Shown piece by piece: positions 1 through 5,523 of a stretch of DNA of 5,886 nt (the stretch's first letter is position 1; each line of letters begins with the position of its first letter). The DNA lies in the NCBI GenBank assembly GCA_036271855.1, contig DATAZV010000395.1:1-5886 (forward strand). Direction: 5' to 3'. The position numbers were made by a program, and so were the translations under genes. Source of the DNA: JAQGMJ01 sp036271855. GTDB lineage: Bacteria > Pseudomonadota > Gammaproteobacteria > Burkholderiales > JAEUOS01. The notes beneath the pieces are model-generated. The model saw only the letters and a program-made list of their open reading frames with translations, was not told the DNA's origin and searched no databases.

Positions 1-740
1 CCTGGAACTCCAGCGCCTCGCGCAAGGTTCGCCTGGTGCTGGCCGAGAAGGGCCTGGAATACGAAGGCCACGTGCTGGACCTGCTGCGCTTCCAGCACCA
101 CAGCAACTGGTACAAGCACCTCAACCCCAGCGGCATCGTGCCCTGCCTGGTGGCCGATGGCCGCAACCTGGTCGAAAGCAACCTGATCGACGAATATCTC
201 GACGAGGCCTTTCCCGAGCCGCCGCTGATGCCCGAAGACCCGGCGGATCGCCACGAACTGCGGCGCTGGTCCAAGTACATCGACGACATCTGCCTGCCGG
301 CGGTGCAAAAGCCGAACTGGATGAAAATGATGCGCCCGCTGTGCGAGAAGTGGAGCGACGAGGAGCTGGCCGCGCGCCTGGCCGCCATCCCCGGCAAGGC
401 GCGTCGCGACCTGTGGACGCGGATGGCGCGCAACCCCTTCAGCCAGGCCGAGATCGACGCCGCCCTCGACATCCTCGCCGACATGTGCGCCCAGATCGAG
501 CGCTATCTCGAAACCAGCGGCGGCCCGTGGATCTGCGGCGAGCGCATCACCCTCTCCGACCTGCATGCCGCGCCCTACGTGGTGCGCTTCGAGGAGGAGC
601 GGCCCGGGTGCCTGCCGCCGCGCACGCAGGCATGGTGGGCACGCCTGATCACCCGGCCTGCGTGGAAGACCGCGCAGATCGGCAGCTTTATGGGCGACAA
701 TCAGCGCAGCATTGAGGAAGCGATGGCCGACCCCGGCTGA
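1..740 (+). CDS. Glutathione S-transferase family protein, LigF/beta-etherase-like (5' end cut by window)
   Basis: The reading frame is open from base 3 to a TGA at 738-740, giving 245 visible residues. It already starts inside the thioredoxin-fold N domain (WNSSASRKVRLVLAEKGLEY), so only about 8-10 N-terminal residues are missing; the first in-frame start codon in the window, a GTG at 36, is not the true start. The Ser-rich stretch before RKVRL is where GSTs keep the Ser/Cys that activates glutathione. NPSGIVPCL holds the conserved cis-proline loop and VESNLIDEYLDE the glutathione-binding E-S. The C-terminal part (about residues 85-235) is the all-helical GST domain with the TLSDLHAAPY N-capping/Asp motif. 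From memory, EKGLEYE, FQHHSNWYKHLNPSG, RRWSKYIDD and RMARNPFSQAEID resemble the lignin beta-aryl etherase LigF and relatives, which use glutathione to open aryl ether bonds. Membership of the GST superfamily is secure; the substrate is not. It probably heads or belongs to an operon with folD, 24 bp downstream. Confidence 0.9.
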   Translation, partial: WNSSASRKVRLVLAEKGLEYEGHVLDLLRFQHHSNWYKHLNPSGIVPCLVADGRNLVESNLIDEYLDEAFPEPPLMPEDPADRHELRRWSKYIDDICLPAVQKPNWMKMMRPLCEKWSDEELAARLAAIPGKARRDLWTRMARNPFSQAEIDAALDILADMCAQIERYLETSGGPWICGERITLSDLHAAPYVVRFEEERPGCLPPRTQAWWARLITRPAWKTAQIGSFMGDNQRSIEEAMADPG

Positions 741-764
741 AATCCAATAACCCGGCACACCCGC

Positions 765-1646
765 ATGACCAATCAACAGACCACCGGCTCCGGCGCCAAG
801 ATCATCGACGGCAAGGCCCTGGCGCGCACCCTGCGCGTCGAATGCCGCGCCCGCGCGCAGGCGCTGACGCAGGCCGGCTGCATCCCCGGCCTGGCGGTGG
901 TGCTGGTGGGCAGCGACCCCGGCTCGCGGGTCTACGTCACCAACAAGGTACGCGCCTGCGCCGAAGTCGGCGTCGCCTCGCGCCTGCTGGAGTTTCCCGC
1001 CGACGTGCCGGAGTCCGACGTGCTGGCCGCCATCCGCACCCTGAACAACGACCCGGCGATCCACGGCATCCTCGTGCAGCTTCCCCTCCCGCCGCACATC
1101 GCCCTGCGCCAGGTGCTGGAAACCATTTCGCAGGAAAAAGACGTCGACGGCTTTCACCTCTACAACGTCGGCGGCCTGGTGATCGGCAATGCCGTGTTCC
1201 CGCCCTGCACCCCCTACGGCGTGCAAAAGCTGCTGGAGTCCGAAGGCATCGATGTTCGCGGACAGAACGTGGTGGTGGTCGGCGCCTCCAACATCGTCGG
1301 CAAGCCGATGGCCCTGATGCTGATGCAGCAGGAGGCCACTGTCGCCATCTGCCATGCCCGCACCCGCGATCTGGCGCAGTTCACCATCCTCGCCGACATC
1401 CTCGTTGTAGCAGCCGGCGTGCCGGGACTGATCGTGCCGCAAATGGTCAAGGCCGGCGCGGTGGTGATCGACGTCGGCATCAACCGCCTGCCCGACGGCC
1501 GCCTGGTCGGCGACGTCGACTTCGAAGGCGTGCGCAAAAAGGCCTCGCACATCACACCGGTACCCGGTGGTGTCGGGCCGATGACGGTCACCATGCTGGT
1601 GGTCAACACGCTGGACTCCGCCGAGCGCGCCTGGCGCGGCAGGTAA
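765..1646 (+). CDS. folD: Bifunctional methylenetetrahydrofolate dehydrogenase / methenyltetrahydrofolate cyclohydrolase
   Basis: This 293-residue cytosolic enzyme interconverts 5,10-methylene-THF, 5,10-methenyl-THF and 10-formyl-THF with NADP(H), supplying C1 units for purine and formyl-Met synthesis or oxidising them during C1 catabolism. Length is normal for the family (about 280-300). Visible signatures are Y57-V-T-N-K61 with the catalytic Lys61, QLPLP at 105-109, KDVDGFH at 125-131 with the folate-site Asp, PCTPYGV at 147-153, the Rossmann loop GASNIVGKP at 173-181 (the Gly-Ala-Ser form known from E. coli FolD), DVGINRLPDG at 236-245 and PGGVGPMT at 267-274. No active-site residue appears lost. 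The ATG at 765 is chosen because IIDGKALA then falls at the usual distance from the N terminus; about ten extra polar residues precede it. No good Shine-Dalgarno is visible, which fits translation coupled to the GST gene ending 24 bp upstream. Many bacteria carry a second folD in C1-catabolic clusters, and this could be such a copy. Confidence 0.97.
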   Translation: MTNQQTTGSGAKIIDGKALARTLRVECRARAQALTQAGCIPGLAVVLVGSDPGSRVYVTNKVRACAEVGVASRLLEFPADVPESDVLAAIRTLNNDPAIHGILVQLPLPPHIALRQVLETISQEKDVDGFHLYNVGGLVIGNAVFPPCTPYGVQKLLESEGIDVRGQNVVVVGASNIVGKPMALMLMQQEATVAICHARTRDLAQFTILADILVVAAGVPGLIVPQMVKAGAVVIDVGINRLPDGRLVGDVDFEGVRKKASHITPVPGGVGPMTVTMLVVNTLDSAERAWRGR

Positions 1647-1684
1647 GCCACGGCACCGGCTACCGCCACGCGATGGGCCGCGCC
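1633..1684 (+). terminator. Possible weak stem-loop at the end of folD
   Basis: An exact 8-bp inverted repeat, GGCGCGGC (1633-1640) and GCCGCGCC (1677-1684), flanks the folD stop codon with a 36-nt loop. No T-run follows, only TTAAG, so this is at best a weak or Rho-assisted end for the GST-folD transcript. In sequence this GC-rich, the repeat could also be chance. Confidence 0.2.
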
Positions 1685-1805
1685 TTAAGCCGCGCAGGCA
1701 GGGGCGTTCCCCAACGATGATTGCGCATCAGCAAGCGGAAACTGCCAAGCAAATCTTTGCGCCTCGCGCAATCGCGCCGCTGCATAAATTCGCGGAAAAG
1801 CGACA

Positions 1806-1834
1806 TTGACTGCGTTTTCCCGCAGCGCCAAAAT
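1806..1834 (+). promoter_or_regulatory. Candidate sigma70-type promoter upstream of the AraC-family gene
   Basis: TTGACT (1806-1811, 5 of 6 to consensus) and CAAAAT (1829-1834, 4 of 6) are separated by the optimal 17 bp. The start point would be near 1841, leaving a leader of about 200 nt before the ATG at 2043. The imperfect GCGGAAAA/TTTTCCCGC dyad overlaps its -35 and spacer and could be a repressor site. It is a sequence match only. Confidence 0.35.
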
Positions 1835-1901
1835 ACGAGGAGAAGCGATCGCAAAACGGTTTGCTGAAATACTGCAGCCAACAAGTGCGCGGCGGGCCGC
1901 C

Positions 1902-1941
1902 ATGCCTGACACATTATGCAGGTATGCCATTGGCCTATAAA
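1902..1941 (+). promoter_or_regulatory. Candidate operator repeats plus TATAAA -10 box before the AraC-family gene
   Basis: ATGCCTG (1902-1908) and CAGGTAT (1919-1925) form a near-perfect inverted repeat (6 of 7) with a 10-bp spacer. In addition ATGCC recurs as a direct repeat at 1902 and 1924, 22 bp apart, about two helical turns. AraC-family proteins typically bind direct half-sites at roughly this spacing. A TATAAA (1936-1941, 5 of 6 to the -10 consensus) follows directly, with only a weak TTATGC as possible -35 (1914-1919, 16-bp spacer). A poor -35 overlapped by repeats fits an activator-dependent or autoregulated promoter. This is inference. Confidence 0.3.
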
Positions 1942-2042
1942 GAAATTTAGCACTTATTCAGTTGCGTACCGACTGCGAATCTGGCGAAAATCGCGCATTC
2001 CCAACCCCGGTCTTACGCAAGCCTTCGGGCTCCTTCGGCAAC

Positions 2043-3047
2043 ATGCCCACCATAGATGCCGTATCACTGCACTCGACGAACCCTGACGAAGCCTCGCGAT
2101 TTTTCTCCCAGATGTACGGCAACACCCGAGTCGAACCGGGTGCCGGCGGCCGCTTCGCCATCGCGGTCGACGCCTGCCTGATTGACGGCATCTCTTCGTT
2201 CTCGCTCTCCAGCCCCACCGGCATGGGGCTGGAGAGTACTTTCGACGGCTACTCCCTGAGCTTCTCGCCCGAGGGCAGCCAGGTCGCCTGCGGTGCAATC
2301 GCAGGCCTGCACGCCCGCGGCGCTGCCGCGGTGGGCGTGGACGCGAGCCTCGGCATCATTGTCGACTGGAGAGCCGGCGCGCATCCGCGCTTCGCCGAGA
2401 ATTTTTCCGCCGTCGGCATGACCTTTGCCATCGGCGAAGTCAATCGCGCGCTGTCGCAACTGCTCGACGGCCCGGTATCGGACCGCCTGCGCTTCAAGGC
2501 GGCGCCGGCGCGGCGCCCGCATGCGTATGCGCTGATCCGCGAAATCGCCGCCACCCTGCGCGAAGGATTCGCCGGCGACGCGCCGCTCAAGCGCGCGCCG
2601 CTGGCGGCGGCCCACCTGAAGGACGCGGCACTCAACCTGTTGCTGCAAAACGTGCCGCACAGCTACTCGGAGCGCCTGAAGGGCGGCGACGCCCTGCCCT
2701 CGCCGCGGCATGTGCGGCGCGCCATCGACTTCATGCAGGCCAACCTCGCGCGCCCGATCGCCCTGGCCGACATCGTGCGCGCCTCCGGCGCCAGCGCGCG
2801 CTCGCTGCAGTCCGGCTTTCGCAGTTTCAAGCAAAGCACGCCGATGAACTACCTGCGCCGGCTGCGGCTGAACGCGGTGCGCGCCGCCCTCTCCGACGCG
2901 CGCTCGCGCGACTCCATCGCCAGCATCGCCCAGCGCTGGGGCTTCACCCACGTCGGCTCGTTCTCCTCGGCCTACCAGCAGGCCTTCGGCGAGCTGCCCT
3001 CCGAAACCTATCGCGCCCGCGCGCACGGCGGCGGCGCCGGCGACTGA
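2043..3047 (+). CDS. AraC/XylS-family transcriptional regulator
   Basis: From the ATG at 2043 this encodes 334 residues, normal for the AraC-binding-like subfamily (about 310-340). The N-terminal half (about 1-175) starts VSLHSTNPDEASRFFSQMYG, typical of regulators whose N domain senses a small molecule or mediates dimerisation. The C-terminal part (about 219-324) is the double helix-turn-helix DNA-binding domain: the first HTH spans IALADIVRASGASARSLQ and the second runs through SIASIAQRWGF to the conserved end FGELPSETYR. The frame extends upstream to a TTG at 1962, which would add 27 residues, but that extension has no family-like sequence and no ribosome binding site, so the ATG is preferred. 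No clear Shine-Dalgarno precedes the ATG either. The inducer and targets cannot be read from the sequence; the long upstream region suggests autoregulation. It points away from GST-folD and toward the chemoreceptor, but a 157-bp spacer separates it from the latter. Confidence 0.9.
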   Translation: MPTIDAVSLHSTNPDEASRFFSQMYGNTRVEPGAGGRFAIAVDACLIDGISSFSLSSPTGMGLESTFDGYSLSFSPEGSQVACGAIAGLHARGAAAVGVDASLGIIVDWRAGAHPRFAENFSAVGMTFAIGEVNRALSQLLDGPVSDRLRFKAAPARRPHAYALIREIAATLREGFAGDAPLKRAPLAAAHLKDAALNLLLQNVPHSYSERLKGGDALPSPRHVRRAIDFMQANLARPIALADIVRASGASARSLQSGFRSFKQSTPMNYLRRLRLNAVRAALSDARSRDSIASIAQRWGFTHVGSFSSAYQQAFGELPSETYRARAHGGGAGD

Positions 3048-3048
3048 A

Positions 3049-3139
3049 GGCGCGGGCCTTCGCGCCCGCCGCCCGGACGCGCAGCGGCGCTTCGAGGCGC
3101 CGCCGCCATTGCGCCGAATTGCGCGGCTTTAGCGGCGCA
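3049..3139 (+). repeat. Cluster of short GC-rich palindromes after the AraC-family gene
   Basis: Three inverted repeats follow the AraC stop codon (TGA 3045-3047): GGCGCG/CGCGCC (3049-3054, 3061-3066; 6-nt loop), GCGGCGC/GCGCCGC (3084-3090, 3097-3103; 6-nt loop) and TGCGCCG/CGGCGCA (3110-3116, 3133-3139; 16-nt spacer). None is followed by a T-run, so they are not classical intrinsic terminators. They may slow RNA polymerase or protect the transcript end; the third could be an operator for the chemoreceptor gene. High G+C makes chance palindromes likely. Confidence 0.35.
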
Positions 3140-3190
3140 TTTCAGCGCACAGCCGCGGCGGCCCGCCGCTTATCCTTGCTCCACTTCAAA

Positions 3191-3196
3191 GAGGAG
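3191..3196 (+). promoter_or_regulatory. Strong Shine-Dalgarno of the chemoreceptor gene
   Basis: GAGGAG lies 8 nt before the ATG at 3205. It is the best ribosome binding site in the window and fixes the start of the chemoreceptor. No convincing sigma70, sigma54 or flagellar sigma28 promoter is recognisable in the spacer before it. Confidence 0.8.
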
Positions 3197-3204
3197 ATGG
3201 GGAT

Positions 3205-4845
3205 ATGCTTTCTTTTTCGCGTTTGCGCATTGGTTCACGCCTGGCCATCGGCTTCGGCGCCCTGCTGGTCCTGCTGGTGATTTCCACCGGCACCGCCCTG
3301 TGGAAACTGCGCAGCGTCGCCGCCGACAGCCGCTCGGTGCTGCAGATTCCTCTGATGAAGGAGCGCCTGATCAGCGACTGGAGCCGCAACACCAACGTCT
3401 CGCTGCGCCGCGCCACCGCGGTGGCAAAAAGCAGCGACCCTTCGCTGGCCGATTTTTTCGCCGCCGAAAACGCCCAGACGTCGAAGGACAACACCATCCT
3501 CTACAAACAGATCGAGCCGCTGATCGCCGCCGCCGACGAAAAGGAACTGATCGACAAGCTGAACCAGTATCGCGACAAGTTCCGCATCACCCGCGACGCC
3601 ATTTCCGAAGCGAAGAAAAAAGGCGACGCCGCCGAATCCAACCGCCTGCTGGAAGAAGTGCTCAAGCCGCACGCCAAGGTCTACATGGCCGCCTTGCAGG
3701 CCTTCCTCGACCTGCAGCGCAAGAATATCGACGCCACCGCCGCCGAAATCGCCGCCACCGCGGACGCCAGCGAGCGCCTGGTGCTGCTGCTGGCCGGTGC
3801 CTCGCTGCTGCTTTCCACCCTGCTGGCATGGCTGATCACCCGCAGCATCAGCGCACCTCTTGACGCCACCGTGCTCGCCCTGGAGCGGGTGGCCCAGCGC
3901 GACCTCTCGGTGCGCATCGATGTCAATCCCGCCGACAAACACGAAATCGCCCGCCTGCAGCTGGCGACCATGCGCATGATCGGCGAGCTGGCCGGGCTGC
4001 TGCGCAACATCCGCGCCCAGGCCGACGAACTCAGCGGCGCCTCCGACCAGCTCTCCGCCGCCTCCGACGGCGTCAAGGCCGGCTCCGAGCAGCAGTCCGA
4101 AGCCACCGCCTCGATGGCCGCGGCACTCGAAGAAATGTCCACCAGCGTCAGCCACGTCGCCGAATTGTCCGGCGATGCGCGCCGCCTGTCGCAACAGTCC
4201 GGCGGCGAAGCGCGCAACGGCGCCCAGACCATGCAGGCTATGGTCGGTGAAATCAACCAGATCGCCGAGGCGATCCGCGACGCCGCCGCCACCGCGCAGC
4301 AACTGGGCCGCGATTCAGAGCAGATCTCCAGCATCACCACCGCCATCAAGGGCGTCGCCGACCAGACCAATCTGCTGGCGCTGAACGCCGCGATCGAAGC
4401 CGCGCGCGCCGGCGAACAGGGCCGCGGCTTTGCCGTGGTCGCCGACGAAGTGCGGAAGCTCGCCGAACAGGCCAGCCGCTCCGCCGAGGAAATCGCCACC
4501 ACCATCGCCTCGGTGCAAAGCGGCGTCGGCACCATGACCGCACGCATGGACATCTCGGTCAAGCGGGTCGAGGCCGGAATCGAAATGGCGCGCGCCGCCG
4601 GCGCCATCATCGACGCCATCAACAGCGGCACCGGCCAGGTCGTCAGCGTCACCGGCGAAGTCGCCGTCGCTTTGGGCGAACAATCCAACGCCAGCCAGGA
4701 GATCGCCGGCCGGGTCGAAAACATCGTGCAAATGATCGAGCAGAACAACCACGCCATGGGCGCGGTGGCTACCACCGCCGGGCGCCTGAACACCCTGGCG
4801 GGCGAACTGAACCAGAACATTTCGCGCTTTCGCGTCGAAGCCTGA
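3205..4845 (+). CDS. Methyl-accepting chemotaxis protein (transmembrane chemoreceptor, four-helix-bundle sensor)
   Basis: This complete 546-residue receptor has the classic layout: short cytoplasmic start, TM1 about 12-33, periplasmic sensor about 35-190 (mostly helical, matching the four-helix-bundle type of Tar/Tsr), TM2 about 191-212, HAMP about 213-265 with the conserved Pro218, and a long cytoplasmic coiled coil. The kinase-control tip is exact (DQTNLLALNAAIEAARAGE at 386-404, then QGRGFAVVADEVRKLAEQ); this contacts CheA and CheW. AALEEMSTS (306-314) is a good methylation-helix motif; the second methylation helix is probably around 488-515. Tip-to-HAMP and tip-to-C-terminus are each about 140 residues, some 14 longer than in Tsr, indicating the 40-helix (40H) class. 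The protein ends at RFRVEA without a flexible tail or NWETF-like pentapeptide for tethering CheR/CheB. No che gene is adjacent, so it is an orphan receptor feeding a remote array. The ligand is unknown. It is probably transcribed alone: the gene has its own strong RBS and a terminator starts 25 nt after its stop. Confidence 0.97.
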   Translation: MLSFSRLRIGSRLAIGFGALLVLLVISTGTALWKLRSVAADSRSVLQIPLMKERLISDWSRNTNVSLRRATAVAKSSDPSLADFFAAENAQTSKDNTILYKQIEPLIAAADEKELIDKLNQYRDKFRITRDAISEAKKKGDAAESNRLLEEVLKPHAKVYMAALQAFLDLQRKNIDATAAEIAATADASERLVLLLAGASLLLSTLLAWLITRSISAPLDATVLALERVAQRDLSVRIDVNPADKHEIARLQLATMRMIGELAGLLRNIRAQADELSGASDQLSAASDGVKAGSEQQSEATASMAAALEEMSTSVSHVAELSGDARRLSQQSGGEARNGAQTMQAMVGEINQIAEAIRDAAATAQQLGRDSEQISSITTAIKGVADQTNLLALNAAIEAARAGEQGRGFAVVADEVRKLAEQASRSAEEIATTIASVQSGVGTMTARMDISVKRVEAGIEMARAAGAIIDAINSGTGQVVSVTGEVAVALGEQSNASQEIAGRVENIVQMIEQNNHAMGAVATTAGRLNTLAGELNQNISRFRVEA

Positions 4846-4869
4846 AGCAGGCGCTCGCAAAAGCCTTCC

Positions 4870-4904
4870 AGCCCTTGGCGGCCGCGCGCCGCCAGGGGCT
4901 TTTT
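4870..4904 (+). terminator. Intrinsic terminator of the chemoreceptor gene
   Basis: A 13-bp stem with one G-U wobble (4870-4882 with 4888-4900) and a 5-nt CGCGC loop is followed by TTTTT (4900-4904). It begins 25 nt after the chemoreceptor TGA. An alternative upstream arm, AAAAGCC (4859-4865), can also pair with GGCTTTT. Length, GC content and T-run make this the most convincing non-coding signal in the window. Confidence 0.9.
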
Positions 4905-4911
4905 CACGGGC

Positions 4912-4941
4912 TTGGCTATCGCCCGCGAATTTTGCTAGAAT
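4912..4941 (+). promoter_or_regulatory. Sigma70-type promoter with extended -10 for the exported-protein gene
   Basis: TGCTAGAAT (4933-4941) is a full extended -10 (TGnTAnAAT). TTGGCT (4912-4917) lies 18 bp upstream as a -35 with 4 of 6 matches. It sits 8 bp after the terminator T-run, as expected for a freshly started transcription unit. The start site would be about 4948, giving a leader of about 100 nt before the ATG at 5049. Confidence 0.65.
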
Positions 4942-4947
4942 CCTTTC

Positions 4948-5048
4948 TGGCTCAAGCTCTTAGCTGGAATCTTGCAAGTGCATTGCGAGCTTTCGGTGCG
5001 GGCGATCAAATCGGGGAAAAGCCGCCTACCCAACCATCTGGTGCCGCC
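4948..5048 (+). other. Leader (5' UTR) of about 100 nt with potential secondary structure
   Basis: Two overlapping pairings are possible: CTTGCAA/TTGCGAG (4971-4977, 4983-4989, one wobble) and AAGCTC/GAGCTT (4954-4959, 4987-4992), with GCAA/TTGC nested inside the second. Further on, CGAT/ATCG (5003-5006, 5010-5013) lies between GCGG (4998-5001) and CCGC (5022-5025), which can also pair. I do not recognise a known riboswitch family. No Shine-Dalgarno is visible before the ATG. The folding is by-eye inference. Confidence 0.3.
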
Positions 5049-5504
5049 ATGCTGACAAGAATTGCCTGTTCGTTTGCGGGTGCGATGTGCGCGACGGCCT
5101 TCGGCCTGTTGCCGGCCTCGGGCCTGGCACAGACTGCCGCGCCCACGGCTGATCCTTCGCCCGGCCCGGCGCGCAATCACCGCTGGACCGCGCCCGACTT
5201 CAGCGACATCGACATCGCCAACTCGCCCGAGCGCCTGATCGCCATTCCCGTTGCCGCCAGGCGCGCTCGTGCGGTATTCGACGGCACCTCAACCATCAAG
5301 CTCAACGGCAAAGAGGAACGGCTGGCCCCGGGCGGACGCATCGTCGGCGCCGACAACATGATCAAGATGACCGGCTCGCTGATCGGCCGCGCCCGCGTCA
5401 AATTCATCCGCGAGGCGACCACCGGCCTGTTGATGCAGGTGTGGATCCTCACCCCCAAAGAGATCGAAACGCCCGACCCCAAGCCGTTCGGCAGCAGCGA
5501 CTAG
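5049..5504 (+). CDS. Small exported (periplasmic) protein of unknown function
   Basis: From the ATG at 5049 this encodes 151 residues. A Sec signal peptide is clear: positive MLTR, hydrophobic core about 5-22, and a likely cleavage after GLA at 25-27. The export signal decides the start: the frame stays open upstream to 4875, but that extension would run through the terminator and promoter and bury the signal peptide. A Pro/Ala-rich linker (about 28-45) follows. The mature core (about 48-138) alternates short hydrophobic and charged stretches suggestive of a small beta-rich domain, including FDGTSTIKLNGKEERLAPGG (77-96), then NNMIK-like and GRARVKF elements and the end VWILTPKEI (131-139). 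There are no cysteines in the mature part, no lipobox and no membrane segment. The core resembles, from memory, conserved uncharacterised betaproteobacterial proteins, but I cannot name a family. It has its own promoter and converges on the minus-strand gene 19 bp away. Confidence 0.8.
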   Translation: MLTRIACSFAGAMCATAFGLLPASGLAQTAAPTADPSPGPARNHRWTAPDFSDIDIANSPERLIAIPVAARRARAVFDGTSTIKLNGKEERLAPGGRIVGADNMIKMTGSLIGRARVKFIREATTGLLMQVWILTPKEIETPDPKPFGSSD

Positions 5505-5523
5505 CGCGCAGCACTCCCGGCGC

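Larger units (their letters stand above)
1647..2042. other. Gene-free, AT-richer intergenic region between folD and the AraC-family gene
   Basis: About 396 bp (if the AraC gene starts at its ATG) holds no convincing gene. Base composition falls noticeably in the second half compared with the flanking genes. Contents, left to right: a small GGGG-CGTT-CCCC hairpin (1701-1712); an imperfect dyad GCGGAAAA/TTTTCCCGC (1792-1799 and 1815-1823) overlapping a sigma70-like promoter candidate; a palindromic GCGATCGC (1845-1852); paired ATGCC repeats (1902-1930); a TATAAA box (1936-1941); and a short UUCG hairpin (2020-2031) next to the AraC ATG. Reading frames here on either strand have compositions unlike the real genes and no ribosome binding sites or recognisable motifs. 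Confidence 0.6.

Noticed and set aside
173..181. Loss of the usual Arg in the FolD nucleotide-binding loop (Gly-Ala-Ser instead of Gly-Arg-Ser; residue numbers of the FolD protein, not bases)
   Set aside because: E. coli FolD, as I recall it, has the same Gly-Ala-Ser form, so this is ordinary variation and not a changed cofactor site.
1845..1852. GCGATCGC octamer as a dispersed palindromic repeat
   Set aside because: Only a single copy was noticed, and such octamers are common in GC-rich genomes.
1660..1953. Two overlapping minus-strand open frames (about 97 and 81 codons) in the intergenic region
   Set aside because: There is no ribosome binding site, the compositions are rich in Trp/Cys/Arg and unlike the real proteins, there is no recognisable motif, and the two frames overlap each other. 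Chance frames are the simpler explanation.
2064..3026. Long minus-strand open frame (320 codons) opposite the AraC-family gene
   Set aside because: It is an antisense shadow of a GC-rich gene. Its product is low-complexity Arg/Gly/Ala-rich, whereas the plus strand gives a full AraC domain structure.
3146..3172. Flagellar sigma28-like promoter (GCCGCTTA resembling GCCGATAA) before the chemoreceptor
   Set aside because: The matching -35 position holds CGCA instead of TAAA, so only half of the signature is present.
3160..3180. Sigma54-type -24/-12 element before the chemoreceptor
   Set aside because: The GG and TTGC elements are 16 bp apart instead of the required 10 between GG and GC.
3681..4907. 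Long minus-strand open frame (408 codons) opposite the chemoreceptor
   Set aside because: It is antisense to an unambiguous chemoreceptor with full domain order. The Ser/Ala-rich product has no motif, and the frame runs through the terminator hairpin.
4875..5048. Upstream extension of the exported-protein frame (start at 4875)
   Set aside because: It would place the start inside the chemoreceptor terminator and ahead of the promoter, and would put 58 residues before an obvious signal peptide. The ATG at 5049 is far better.
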